This document shows, one piece after another, positions 1 through 6,789 of a DNA stretch of 9,917 nt (the stretch's first letter is position 1; the number at the start of each line of letters is the position of its first letter). Where the stretch lies: positions 1-9,917 of the forward strand of contig DCMF01000126.1 of assembly GCA_002321305.1 (NCBI GenBank). The letters run 5' to 3'. The notes beneath the pieces were generated by a model. That model searched no databases. It was not told where the DNA came from and was given only the letters and a program-made list of their open reading frames with translations. The stretch comes from Verrucomicrobia bacterium UBA1629. GTDB taxonomy: Bacteria; Verrucomicrobiota; Kiritimatiellia; RFP12; UBA1067. A program made the translations under genes and the position numbers.

Positions 1-2
1 GC

Positions 3-65
3 CTCGGAAACGGCTGGCAGCGCCAGCTCTACGTGCGCGGACGGTGGCGGCTCGTTTTGCTATAA
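3..65 (+). CDS. C-terminal tail of an unidentified upstream gene (partial, cut by left edge)
   Basis: This frame is open from the window edge to a TAA at 63-65. It gives a protein-like tail containing NGWQRQLYVRGRWRL and ending Leu-Leu-stop. The stop codon lies inside the TATAAT of the promoter at 55-66, the same arrangement seen at the end of birA (7891-7893), which supports this frame as the real one. A rival frame ends with TGA at 74-76, overlapping the next ATG, but its predicted tail is Arg/Ala-rich and less convincing. Twenty residues are too few to name a family. Confidence 0.45.
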   Translation, partial: LGNGWQRQLYVRGRWRLVLL

Positions 66-66
66 T
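55..66 (+). promoter_or_regulatory. Extended -10 promoter (TTTTGCTATAAT), giving a leaderless mRNA
   Basis: The element TTTTGCTATAAT has a perfect TATAAT and an upstream TG (TGn extended -10). Only six bases separate it from the ATG at 73, so a start about seven bases downstream would put the 5' end of the mRNA at or next to the ATG. No TTGACA-like -35 is seen at the usual distance. It belongs to a motif family repeated at 850, 2714, 6231 and 7883, with a weaker minus-strand copy at 2659. Confidence 0.75.
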
Positions 67-72
67 ACGGGC

Positions 73-825
73 ATGAAAAAGATGAACCAGATCATGTCCG
101 CGCGTGTTCGGTCGCCCGCGCTTGGGGTTTTTGCCGTCTTTCTGCTGCTCGTGTGCGCGGCGGGCGGGCAGTTCCTCCTGCGGGCGGAGCGGCCCGATTC
201 CGCGCCGGCACTGGCCGAGGGCGCGCTGGCCGCGCTGGGCGGGCTTCGCTCCATTGCGGCCGAGGTCGTCTGGTTCCGGGCCGACCGCCTCCAGGAGGAG
301 GGCCGCTATGTCGAGCTCGCGCAGCTCGCGAGCGCGCTGGCGTTCCTTGAGCCGCACACGTCCGAGGTCTGGAGCTACGCGGCCTGGAACCTCGCCTACA
401 ACATTTCCGTCATGATGCCCGACGCTGAGTCGCGCTGGCGGTGGGTCGAGGCGGCGATCCGGCTGCTGCGGGACGAGGGGCTGCGGCTCAACCCGCGCTC
501 GCCCGAGCTGCTGCGCGAACTGGCCTGGCTGTTCGAGCTGAAGATCGGCACCGATCTCGATTCGGCCGCATCGGCCTACCGCACGTTCTGGCGCGCGAAG
601 GTCGAGGACGTCCGCCGGCGCGTCGCCTGGGAGGAACTGGGGATGGATCCGCGCGAGATGGCGCGGGTCGAGCGGGCGACGGGCTTCGACGACTGGGGCG
701 ACCCGTTCCTCTCGGCGATCTACTGGGCGGCCCAGGGCGGCCATCGCGACATTGTCCAGCAGTCGGTCCGCCTCTACGCGAAGGGACATCCGCAACCGGA
801 GGCGCCGTCTGCGCCGCGCGAATGA
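73..825 (+). CDS. Membrane-anchored TPR-like protein of unknown function
   Basis: The 250-residue protein starts with a short basic stretch and one hydrophobic helix at about residues 15-36. This is a signal anchor, so most of the chain probably lies outside the cytoplasm. The rest is helical and repeat-like, rich in Trp, Leu, Ala and Arg. It has the blocks LRSIAAEVVWFRADRLQEEGR, WSYAAWNLAYNISVMMPD and LRDEGLRLNPRSPELLRELAW, which resemble degenerate tetratricopeptide repeats. I recall similar proteins annotated as TPR proteins in PVC-group and some delta-proteobacterial genomes, but no role is established. The ATG at 73 is chosen because it lies just downstream of a strong -10; no Shine-Dalgarno sequence is possible in so short a leader. 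A GC-rich hairpin follows the stop codon. Function remains unknown. Confidence 0.85.
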   Translation: MKKMNQIMSARVRSPALGVFAVFLLLVCAAGGQFLLRAERPDSAPALAEGALAALGGLRSIAAEVVWFRADRLQEEGRYVELAQLASALAFLEPHTSEVWSYAAWNLAYNISVMMPDAESRWRWVEAAIRLLRDEGLRLNPRSPELLRELAWLFELKIGTDLDSAASAYRTFWRAKVEDVRRRVAWEELGMDPREMARVERATGFDDWGDPFLSAIYWAAQGGHRDIVQQSVRLYAKGHPQPEAPSAPRE

Positions 826-853
826 GGCCCGCGCACGGGCCTGCGAGGTTTTT
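825..853 (+). terminator. Possible intrinsic terminator after the TPR-like gene
   Basis: A perfect 7-bp stem (AGGCCCG at 825-831, CGGGCCT at 836-842) with a 4-base loop begins at the last base of the stop codon. It is followed by gcgagg and a run of five T. The T run is a little far from the stem and is also the 5' part of the next promoter (850-861), so terminator and promoter would overlap. Confidence 0.5.
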
Positions 854-861
854 GGTATAAT
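850..861 (+). promoter_or_regulatory. Extended -10 promoter (TTTTGGTATAAT) of rmlA
   Basis: This is an exact match to the recurring motif, with TATAAT at 856-861 and no clear -35. The rmlA ATG lies 47 bases downstream, so the mRNA should have a conventional leader of about 40 bases. It contains a CGGAG ribosome site at 896-900. Confidence 0.75.
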
Positions 862-908
862 TTCCGGCAGGAAAACCCAGAACAACAGGAAAGGTCGGAG
901 TCTCTCGA

Positions 909-1769
909 ATGAGAAAGGGAATCATATTGGCGGGCGGCGCGGGGACGCGACTTCATCCGCTCACGCGCGTCGTCTCGAAGCAGCTGCTGCCGGTCTACGA
1001 CAAGCCGATGGTCTTCTATCCGCTCTCGACGCTCATGCTCGCCGGCATCCGCGACGTCCTCGTCATCTCGACGCCGACAGACCTGCCGCTGTTCGAGCGG
1101 CTTCTGGGGGACGGCTCCGACCTCGGCATGCGCTTTTCCTACAAGGTGCAGGAGACGCCGAACGGCCTTGCGCAGGCGTTCGTTCTCGGCCGGGAGTTCA
1201 TCGGCGGCGATGACGTCTGCCTCGTCCTCGGCGACAACATCTTCTACGGCGCGGAGCTGCCGTCGATGCTGCGCGCGGCGAACGCGGACGCGGCGCCGAC
1301 GGTCTTCGGCTACCGCGTGGCGGATCCCGAGCGCTATGGCGTCGTCGAATTCGACAGGGACGGCCGGGCCGTCTCGCTGGAGGAGAAGCCGGCGAATCCG
1401 AAGTCGAACTACGCGGTCGTCGGGCTCTACTTCTACCCGAACTCCGTCGTGGAGATCGCGGCGAACCTCAATCCGTCCGCGCGCGGCGAATACGAGATCA
1501 CGGACGTGAACCGCGAATACCTCCGCCGAGGCGAACTGAAGGTGAAGGTCATGAGCCGGGGCTACGCCTGGCTTGACACGGGTACGCACCAGTCGCTTGC
1601 GGACGCGACGAACTTCGTGCGGGCGATCATTGAGCGGCAGGGCCTCCAGATGAGCTGCATCGAGGAGATCGCGTGGTCGCAGGGCTGGATCGATGACGCC
1701 CAGCTGAAGCGGCTCGCCGCCACCTACGGCAAGTCCAGCTACGGACAGTACCTCAGGAATCTTGTCTGA
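909..1769 (+). CDS. rmlA: Glucose-1-phosphate thymidylyltransferase (RmlA)
   Basis: RmlA joins dTTP and glucose-1-phosphate to make dTDP-glucose and pyrophosphate. This is the first step to dTDP-L-rhamnose and other dTDP sugars of cell-surface polysaccharides. The 286-residue length is normal for the short bacterial RmlA type. The nucleotide-binding loop is visible at residues 8-14 (AGGAGTR), with Lys24 in SKQLLPVYDKPM, LGDN at 107-110 with metal-binding Asp109, YGVVEFD, EEKP, GEYEITDVN and GYAWLDTGTHQSL. CGGAG at 896-900 is eight bases before the ATG. The later pathway genes rmlB, rmlC and rmlD are not in the window, so this is a solitary copy here. The 3' end overlaps the convergent AraC-type gene by 17 bases. 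Confidence 0.96.
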   Translation: MRKGIILAGGAGTRLHPLTRVVSKQLLPVYDKPMVFYPLSTLMLAGIRDVLVISTPTDLPLFERLLGDGSDLGMRFSYKVQETPNGLAQAFVLGREFIGGDDVCLVLGDNIFYGAELPSMLRAANADAAPTVFGYRVADPERYGVVEFDRDGRAVSLEEKPANPKSNYAVVGLYFYPNSVVEIAANLNPSARGEYEITDVNREYLRRGELKVKVMSRGYAWLDTGTHQSLADATNFVRAIIERQGLQMSCIEEIAWSQGWIDDAQLKRLAATYGKSSYGQYLRNLV

Positions 1770-2646
1770 GGCCGGGCGCCGGGGGCTGTGCGCGCCACTG
1801 GCTCGGCGAGAACCCGGTGTGCCGGCGAAAGCTGGCGATGAAATACTGGGGCGAGGCGAAGCCGGTTTCCTCCGCGATGCGCGCGATGCCGTGGTCGGTC
1901 GTCTGCAGGCGCCGCTGGGCCTGTCGGATGCGGTAGCGGACGAGCCAGTCAGACGGCGTCAGCCCCGTGTGTTCCTTGAAGAGCGAGAAGAACCGCGATT
2001 TCGAGTAGCCCATGTAGGCGACAAGGCGGTCGATGCGGATACGTTCGGCATGGTGGGCCTTCAGCCAGGACACGGCCTCTTCCATCAGCCGCGTCGGGGC
2101 CTTTGCGGTCGGCATCCGGCGCGGATCCGCCGTCCGGAGGAGAATGAGCGTCGCGAGGGCGCGGGCGAGCGCGAAGTCCGTCTCCGTGAGGGCGCGCGCG
2201 CCGCGCTCGGCAAGGCCGTCCAGTTCGATGAAGAGGGCGGACAGCTCCTTCGAGGCGGGCAGGGGGCGGCAGCGGCGCGTCAGCAGTTGCGCGAGCAGGT
2301 CGCGGTAGACGCGCGGCGCGAAGCCGACGAGCCGGCCCCGGCGCGTGCGCGGGTGGTCGAGCAGCAGCTCGACACGATGCCCGGCCGGGTCGATCGCCTG
2401 GACGTGCCGATGCGGCAGGCCTTCGGGAATGACGATGAAGCGCCCCGCTGGGAGGATGACGCTCGCACGATCCTCGAATTCGTAGCCGAACTCGCCCTTG
2501 ATGCAGTAGAGCAGCTGGACGGCGTCGTGCGTGTGCCAGAACGAGCCGGCGGCGGAAAGCGACTTGAGGTGGCGCACGCCCTTGAGCCATCCAAGCTTCA
2601 GGTGCCGTTCGTCGAGATCCGAGGGTTGCTGTCCGTAGTGTACCAT
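1753..2646 (-). CDS. AraC-family transcriptional regulator with cupin-like N-terminus
   Basis: This 297-residue protein is a likely ligand-responsive DNA-binding regulator. The N-terminal half has a cupin/AraC-binding pattern: WHTHDAVQLLYCIKGEF from about residue 37, then LPAGRFIVIPEGLPHRH. The C-terminal ~100 residues carry the two AraC helix-turn-helix units: IRIDRLVAYMGYSKSRFFSLF, then GIARIAEETGFASPQYFIASF followed by the usual RRHTGFSPSQWR. The ligand cannot be told from sequence; sugar-sensing members share this layout. It is divergent from the hydrogenase operon across a 138-base gap and converges with rmlA. It could regulate the divergent operon or an unlinked set of genes. A start at 2646 fits a -10-like element at 2659-2670 and would leave only a very short leader without a ribosome site. 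Confidence 0.93.
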   Translation of the reverse strand: MVHYGQQPSDLDERHLKLGWLKGVRHLKSLSAAGSFWHTHDAVQLLYCIKGEFGYEFEDRASVILPAGRFIVIPEGLPHRHVQAIDPAGHRVELLLDHPRTRRGRLVGFAPRVYRDLLAQLLTRRCRPLPASKELSALFIELDGLAERGARALTETDFALARALATLILLRTADPRRMPTAKAPTRLMEEAVSWLKAHHAERIRIDRLVAYMGYSKSRFFSLFKEHTGLTPSDWLVRYRIRQAQRRLQTTDHGIARIAEETGFASPQYFIASFRRHTGFSPSQWRAQPPAPGLRQDS

Positions 2647-2658
2647 GAGAGGATGCGT

Positions 2659-2670
2659 ATTTTACCATAA
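2659..2670 (-). promoter_or_regulatory. Probable extended -10 promoter of the AraC-type gene (TTATGGTAAAAT)
   Basis: On the minus strand TTATGGTAAAAT carries TG and TAAAAT, one mismatch from TATAAT. Twelve bases separate it from the ATG at 2646. It resembles the plus-strand motif family and predicts a leader of about five bases. Confidence 0.5.
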
Positions 2671-2713
2671 TTTGCCGGACCGTTGCGCCGTCCTCCTTGA
2701 ACGGGACGCGCGG

Positions 2714-2725
2714 GTTTGCTATACT
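2714..2725 (+). promoter_or_regulatory. Extended -10 promoter (GTTTGCTATACT) of the hydrogenase-phosphatase operon
   Basis: TTTGCTATACT matches the recurring motif with one change in the hexamer (TATACT). Transcription would start near 2732. The mRNA would then carry the ribosome site and small ORF at 2742-2788 before the hydrogenase ATG at 2785. Confidence 0.65.
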
Positions 2726-2752
2726 CTCCGTCAACGACCACAGGAGAGAGCC

Positions 2753-2788
2753 TTGTCCCGACCGAAGATCACCATCCCGCAAGCATGA
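2753..2788 (+). CDS. Small upstream ORF (11 codons) coupled to the hydrogenase start
   Basis: A strong Shine-Dalgarno sequence, AGGAGAGAG (2742-2750), is placed for a TTG at 2753, not for the hydrogenase ATG 35 bases further on. The TTG opens an 11-codon frame (M/L-SRPKITIPQA) that ends with TGA at 2786-2788, overlapping the hydrogenase ATG at 2785 as ATGA. Ribosomes finishing this peptide could restart on the hydrogenase, so it may be a translational-coupling leader. No run of regulatory codons or attenuator hairpin is evident. It may also be chance: a TTG start and 11 codons are weak evidence alone. Confidence 0.4.
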   Translation: MSRPKITIPQA

Positions 2789-4533
2789 ACGCGCCCGTCT
2801 ACACCATCGAGAACGAGTGCCAGGACTGCTACAAGTGCGTCCGGCACTGCCCCGTCAAGGCGATTCGCATCGTCAACGGCAAGGCGTCCGTCATCCCGGA
2901 GGCCTGCGTCGCGTGCGGCGCGTGCGTGAAGGTCTGTCCCGCGCACGCGAAGAAGATCCGCAGCGACCTCGCGCGCCTGAAGGAGCTGCTCGCGTCCGGC
3001 GCGCGGCTCTACGCCTCGGTCGCGCCGAGCTTCGCGGGCTACTTCAGGGGCGTGACGATCGGCCGGCTCGCCGCCGCGATCCGGAAGCTCGGCTTCGCGG
3101 GCGTGAGCGAGACGGCGCACGGTGCGGAGTCCGTGAGCGCGCACGTCGCGCGGCTGCTCGGCCAGACGGGCTCGCCGCTCGTCATCTCCAGCGCGTGTCC
3201 GGCCGCCGTCGACATGATCCGCAAGTACCTGCCGGGCTACGCGAAGTTCATCTCGCCGCTGCCGTCGCCCGTGCGCGCGCATGCGGGACTGCTGAAGGAG
3301 GCGTACGGGGCGGACGCGAAGGTCGTCTTCTTCGGGCCGTGCGCGGCGAAGAAGAACGAGGCCGACGCGCACCCGGACCGCCTCGCGCTCGCGTGCGTCT
3401 TCCCGGCGCTGGAGCAGATCCTGAAGGAGAAGGGGATCTCGGTCACGGACGAGGAGGCCGACCTCGCGCTCGGCCCGGCGGAGGAGGGCCGGTTCTACTC
3501 CGTCGAGGGCGGCATGAACGACACGCTGCGCGACGGCAAGGCGAACGTGCGCTACCTCTCGGTCTCCGGCCTCGACAACCTGCGCCGCGTCCTCGGCGAC
3601 CTGCCGCGCGAGCTGCGCAGCGGCGGCGCCGCGCCGGCCGCGCGCAAGATCTTCCTCGAGGTCCTCGCCTGTCCCGGCGGGTGCGTGAACGGCCCCGTCA
3701 TGCCGAAGGACGGCGGCTCGCTCGCGACGCTCTTCGCGACGGACGCCGCGTCGCCGCTCCAGACGAGCGTCGGGCGCTGCTTCACGCACTGCGGCGTCTC
3801 GGCGTATCCGGCGGAGGCGATCCGCGAGGAGGAGCCGGACGAGACGGCGATGGCGCAGGCGCTCGCGCGCGTCGGCAAGTACGCGAAGGCCGACGAGCTC
3901 AACTGCGGCTCGTGCGGCTACGAGACGTGCCGCGCGTTCGCGCGCGCGCTGCTCGCGGGCAAGGCCGAGGAGGCGCAGTGCCACACGTTCCTCAAGAAGA
4001 ACTTCCAGCGGACGTCGAACGCGCTCATCAAGTACATCCCGGCCGGTGTCGTCATCGTGGACGGACGGGGGCTGGTCGTCGAGTGCAACCGCGTCTTCGC
4101 CGAGATGTGCGGCGAGACGGAGCTGTTCGAGACGCTCGGCAACCTGGAGGGCATCGCGTGCGCCACGCTGATGGAGCCGTTCGCCGACCTCTTCGCGGGC
4201 GCGCTGGAACACGGCAGCGAGATCGTCAAGTACCGCCAGCCGTGGAAGGACCGCGTCGTGACCGTGAGCGTCTTCCCGATCGCGAAGGGCGAGTTCGCCG
4301 GCGCGGTCGTGCAGGACGTCACGCAGAACGAGGGGCGGCGCGAGGAGATCGCCGCGAAGGCGCGCGAGGTCATCTCGAAGAACGTCTACACCGTGCAGCA
4401 GGTCGCGCGGCTCTTCGGCGAGCACATCGCCGAGACGGAGATCATGCTCAACGAGATCGCCGGCGCCTACGAGTCCCACACGAAGGGCCGGCGGCTACGG
4501 GAATCCGACAGCGGGGACTACCTGAATGGATAG
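2785..4533 (+). CDS. Sensory-type [FeFe] hydrogenase with FeS and PAS domains
   Basis: The 582-residue protein has two N-terminal [4Fe-4S] ferredoxin motifs (Cys12/15/18/22 and 41/44/47/51). An H-cluster domain follows: SSACP at 135-139, PCAAKKNE at 185-192 and EVLACPGGC at 292-300 with Cys296 and Cys300. Next comes an extra FeS motif (Cys374/377/382/399), a PAS-like domain at about 413-515 and a helical C-terminus. In catalytic enzymes the first motif is TSCCP; here the proton-transfer cysteine is Ala137 while the cluster ligand Cys138 is kept. The Met before PC in the second motif is Gly184. These changes, the PAS domain and the adjacent phosphatase are known traits of group C (sensory) [FeFe] hydrogenases such as Thermotoga HydS, so I infer H2 or redox sensing rather than bulk turnover. 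It is probably cytoplasmic: no signal peptide or membrane segment is seen. The maturases HydE, HydF and HydG are not in the window. The ATG at 2785 is chosen because the in-frame upstream TTG (2716) lies inside the promoter. Confidence 0.92.
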   Translation: MNAPVYTIENECQDCYKCVRHCPVKAIRIVNGKASVIPEACVACGACVKVCPAHAKKIRSDLARLKELLASGARLYASVAPSFAGYFRGVTIGRLAAAIRKLGFAGVSETAHGAESVSAHVARLLGQTGSPLVISSACPAAVDMIRKYLPGYAKFISPLPSPVRAHAGLLKEAYGADAKVVFFGPCAAKKNEADAHPDRLALACVFPALEQILKEKGISVTDEEADLALGPAEEGRFYSVEGGMNDTLRDGKANVRYLSVSGLDNLRRVLGDLPRELRSGGAAPAARKIFLEVLACPGGCVNGPVMPKDGGSLATLFATDAASPLQTSVGRCFTHCGVSAYPAEAIREEEPDETAMAQALARVGKYAKADELNCGSCGYETCRAFARALLAGKAEEAQCHTFLKKNFQRTSNALIKYIPAGVVIVDGRGLVVECNRVFAEMCGETELFETLGNLEGIACATLMEPFADLFAGALEHGSEIVKYRQPWKDRVVTVSVFPIAKGEFAGAVVQDVTQNEGRREEIAAKAREVISKNVYTVQQVARLFGEHIAETEIMLNEIAGAYESHTKGRRLRESDSGDYLNG

Positions 4534-5713
4534 GGATCTCTTCATCGAGATGGAGGCCGCGCAGCACACGAAGACGGGCCAGGCCGCCTGCGGCGACGAC
4601 GTGCGCTTCCTGACGGTCGAGAAGGAGAACCGCCACCTCTGCGCGCTTTCGGACGGCCTCGGCAGCGGCGTGAAGGCGAACGTCCTCGCGACGATGACGA
4701 CGGCGATGGCGATCCGCTTCCTGGAGTCCAACATCCCGACGCTGGAGGCGGCGGAGATCATCATGGACTCGCTGCCCGTCTGCGAGGTGCGCAAGATCGG
4801 CTACGCGACGTTCTCGCTCTTCGACTTTCGCCTCGGCGGCCGCGCGAAGATCTCCGAGATGGGCAACCCCGGCTACATCCACCTGCGCGGGGAGGAAGAG
4901 GTCCTGCCGCTGAAGGACGAGCAGGTCGTCTCGGTGCACTGGCCGGACCGCGAGGTGCGCGAGTGCGAGGCCGACTTCCGCGTGGGCGACCGCATCATCC
5001 TCTGCACCGACGGCGTGACGCAGGCGGGTCTCGGCGAGAACCGGGAGATGATGGCCGGCTGGCGTCGTTCGGGCGTCCTCCGGCACGCGCGCGCGTTCGT
5101 CCGCCTCGATCCGGGGATCTCGGCGAAGGAGCTGGCGGCCTCGATCGCGAACCGCGCGCTTCAGCTGACGCCCGGCGGCAGCAAGGACGACATCACCTGC
5201 GTCGTCATCTACCTGCGGCGTCCGCGCGTGATGCGCCTCCTCTCCGGCCCGCCGTTCTACCTGGAGCACGACGCCGAGTACGCGCGGCAGGCGAAGCTCG
5301 GCTTCGACCACGTGGTCGTCTGCGGCGGCACGACGGCGAACATCGTCGAACGCGAGCTGGGCAGGAAGGTGAAGGTCGACTGGGCGGACATGAAGGCGGC
5401 GGGCGCCCTGCCGCCGGTCGGGCGCATCGACGGCGTCGGCCTCGTGACGGAAGGCATCCTCACGCTCTCGCGCGTCGCGACGGCGCTGGAGGAGATGCGC
5501 GATCCGCGCGGCGAGCCGGCGGCGGCGAAGGCCATCCTCGAGCGGATGATGGCGCATGACCGCATCGAGTTCGTCATCGGCACGAAGGTGAACGAGTCGC
5601 ACCAGGACCCGAACATCCCGCAGGACCTGGAGTTGCGGCGCGCGGTCGTCAAGCGGCTCGCCGCCGCGCTGGAGCGCAACTACCGCAAGCAGGTCACGGT
5701 CAACTACTACTGA
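4526..5713 (+). CDS. SpoIIE/PP2C-type serine phosphatase, partner of the sensory hydrogenase
   Basis: The 395-residue protein has a SpoIIE-like PP2C phosphatase domain at about residues 1-231. The metal-binding acidic motifs are visible: GDD at 23-25, SDGLGSG at 42-48 with Asp43, CTDGVTQ at 160-166 with Asp162, and SKDDITC at 219-225. Such enzymes remove phosphate from serine or threonine, often on anti-anti-sigma-type proteins; no such substrate gene is in the window. Residues ~235-395 form a second domain that I cannot assign, with VVCGGTTANIVERELGR at 264-280. The ATG overlaps the hydrogenase stop by 8 bases and has GGGGA 8 bases upstream, so the two are co-transcribed and probably translationally coupled. 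This pairing is known for some group C [FeFe] hydrogenases and suggests that the hydrogenase controls the phosphatase. Confidence 0.88.
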   Translation: MDRDLFIEMEAAQHTKTGQAACGDDVRFLTVEKENRHLCALSDGLGSGVKANVLATMTTAMAIRFLESNIPTLEAAEIIMDSLPVCEVRKIGYATFSLFDFRLGGRAKISEMGNPGYIHLRGEEEVLPLKDEQVVSVHWPDREVRECEADFRVGDRIILCTDGVTQAGLGENREMMAGWRRSGVLRHARAFVRLDPGISAKELAASIANRALQLTPGGSKDDITCVVIYLRRPRVMRLLSGPPFYLEHDAEYARQAKLGFDHVVVCGGTTANIVERELGRKVKVDWADMKAAGALPPVGRIDGVGLVTEGILTLSRVATALEEMRDPRGEPAAAKAILERMMAHDRIEFVIGTKVNESHQDPNIPQDLELRRAVVKRLAAALERNYRKQVTVNYY

Positions 5714-5725
5714 AGGGGGAACCTT

Positions 5726-6205
5726 ATGGAACAGACATGGGAACTGATTGTCCGGCTCGTCGTGGCCGGCCTTCTGGGCGGCCTGATAGGAGCCGAACGC
5801 GAGTACCGCGCCAAGGTGGCCGGCACGCGCACACATCTCCTCGTGGCGATCGGCGCGGCGCTGATGATGATCGTCTCGCAGCAGGGCTTTGGCGGGCGGG
5901 GCGACCCGTCGCGCGTCGCCGCGCAGATCGTCAGCGGCATTGGCTTCATCGGCGCGGGGGCGATCATGGTCAACAAGCACGCCGTGCACGGCCTCACGAC
6001 GGCGGCCGGCATCTGGGTCGCCGCTGGCATCGGCATGGCGGTCGCCGCCGGACTCTATGCCGTCGGCGTGGCCACGACGGTTCTCTCCCTGATTGGGCTT
6101 GAGGTCTTCGGCTGGTTCTTCCGCGAATACCGCAGCAGCATCGCCGGGGAGCATGGTAATGATCCCGACGCGAGCCCGCCGTCAGCCGAAGCGCCTGTCT
6201 CCTGA
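5726..6205 (+). CDS. MgtC/SapB family inner-membrane protein
   Basis: The 159-residue, very hydrophobic protein has four to five predicted membrane helices and the family signatures: GLLGGLIGAEREYRAKVAGTR near the N-terminus, then HLLVAIGAALMM and VAAQIVSGIGFIGAGAI. MgtC of Salmonella is needed for growth in low magnesium and in macrophages and acts on the F-type ATP synthase. Most family members in free-living or commensal bacteria have no known role, so I do not assign that function here. The family's usual C-terminal soluble extension is reduced to a short Pro/Ser/Ala-rich tail. AAGGGGGA at 5713-5720 is a good ribosome site five bases before the ATG. The gene starts 12 bases after the phosphatase stop, so it probably shares that transcript, although a functional link is unproven. 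Confidence 0.92.
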   Translation: MEQTWELIVRLVVAGLLGGLIGAEREYRAKVAGTRTHLLVAIGAALMMIVSQQGFGGRGDPSRVAAQIVSGIGFIGAGAIMVNKHAVHGLTTAAGIWVAAGIGMAVAAGLYAVGVATTVLSLIGLEVFGWFFREYRSSIAGEHGNDPDASPPSAEAPVS

Positions 6206-6230
6206 CGGACGCGATGAGTGTGCGGGGCGG

Positions 6231-6242
6231 TTTTGGTATAAT
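6231..6242 (+). promoter_or_regulatory. Extended -10 promoter (TTTTGGTATAAT) of maf-folB-birA, leaderless
   Basis: This copy is identical to the one at 850-861. Seven bases separate TATAAT from the maf ATG at 6250, so the mRNA should begin at or beside the start codon. No -35 is recognisable. Confidence 0.78.
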
Positions 6243-6249
6243 GTGCGGC

Positions 6250-6789
6250 ATGGAAGAGACAGTGAAGTTCCTGACGCTCGCGAGCGGATCGCCGCGCCGG
6301 GCGAAGATCCTCCAGTCGCTCGGCGTCGATTTCGCCGTCGTCAAGAGCGACGCGCCGGAGGCGAGCTATCCGCACGATCCCGAGCGGACGGTGCGGGAGA
6401 ACGCCCTGGCCAAGGGGCGGGCGGTGTCCGCCGCGCACGTTCTGAGCGCGGACACGATCGTGTGGTTCGACGGCAAGATCTACGGGAAGCCGCGCGACCT
6501 CGACGAGGCGAAGGCCTTCCTGCGGGAGCTGAGCGGACAGACCCACACGGTCTTCACGGGCGTCGCGTATGACGGCGACGTGCGGGTCGTCCGCTCGGAC
6601 GTCACGTTCCGTCCGCTGTCGGACGCGCTGATCGACGACTACGTGGCGCGCGTGAAGCCGACGGATCGGGCGGGGGCCTTCGACATCGACGAGTCGGGCG
6701 ACCTGATCGTCGCCTCGTACACGGGCAGCTACGAGAACATCATGGGGCTTCCCATTGAGCCGCTGAAAGAATGGGGCATTCTGACATGA
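6250..6789 (+). CDS. maf: Maf-family nucleoside triphosphate pyrophosphatase
   Basis: Maf proteins hydrolyse canonical (dTTP, UTP, CTP) or modified nucleotides to monophosphates and pyrophosphate, and are linked to nucleotide-pool cleaning and division control. The 179-residue length is typical. Family blocks are clear: LASGSPRRAKIL at residues 9-20, SADTIVW, KPRDLDEAKAFLRELSGQTHTVFTGV, AGAFDIDESG and GSYENIMGLPIEPL. The pattern is closest to the YhdE (dTTP/UTP) branch as I recall it; the exact substrate is not certain. An in-frame ATG at 6214 would add 12 residues but lies upstream of the -10 element, so 6250 is preferred. The stop overlaps the folB ATG as ATGA, indicating an operon. Confidence 0.93.
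   Translation: MEETVKFLTLASGSPRRAKILQSLGVDFAVVKSDAPEASYPHDPERTVRENALAKGRAVSAAHVLSADTIVWFDGKIYGKPRDLDEAKAFLRELSGQTHTVFTGVAYDGDVRVVRSDVTFRPLSDALIDDYVARVKPTDRAGAFDIDESGDLIVASYTGSYENIMGLPIEPLKEWGILT

Noticed and set aside
1762..2670. A 302-codon plus-strand frame opposite the AraC-type gene
   Set aside because: The minus strand encodes clear AraC helix-turn-helix motifs; the plus frame has no domain.
2716..2784. Longer hydrogenase start at TTG 2716
   Set aside because: The codon overlaps the -10 element and could not be in the mRNA; the added residues do not look like family sequence.
2731..4479. A long open frame (582 codons) on the minus strand opposite the hydrogenase
   Set aside because: It is an Arg/Leu/Ala/Asp-rich reading produced by GC-rich codons of the true gene; the plus strand has full hydrogenase motifs.
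2697..4613. A 638-codon plus-strand frame overlapping the hydrogenase
   Set aside because: Extremely Arg/Gly-rich low-complexity translation, a frame-shifted shadow of the hydrogenase.
4448..6154. A long minus-strand frame (568 codons) opposite the phosphatase and mgtC-like genes
   Set aside because: Its composition is Arg/Ala/Asp-rich, it has no recognisable domain, and it spans two well-supported plus-strand genes.
6214..6249. Upstream start for maf
   Set aside because: This start precedes the TATAAT (6237-6242) and would translate through the promoter; family homology begins after 6250.
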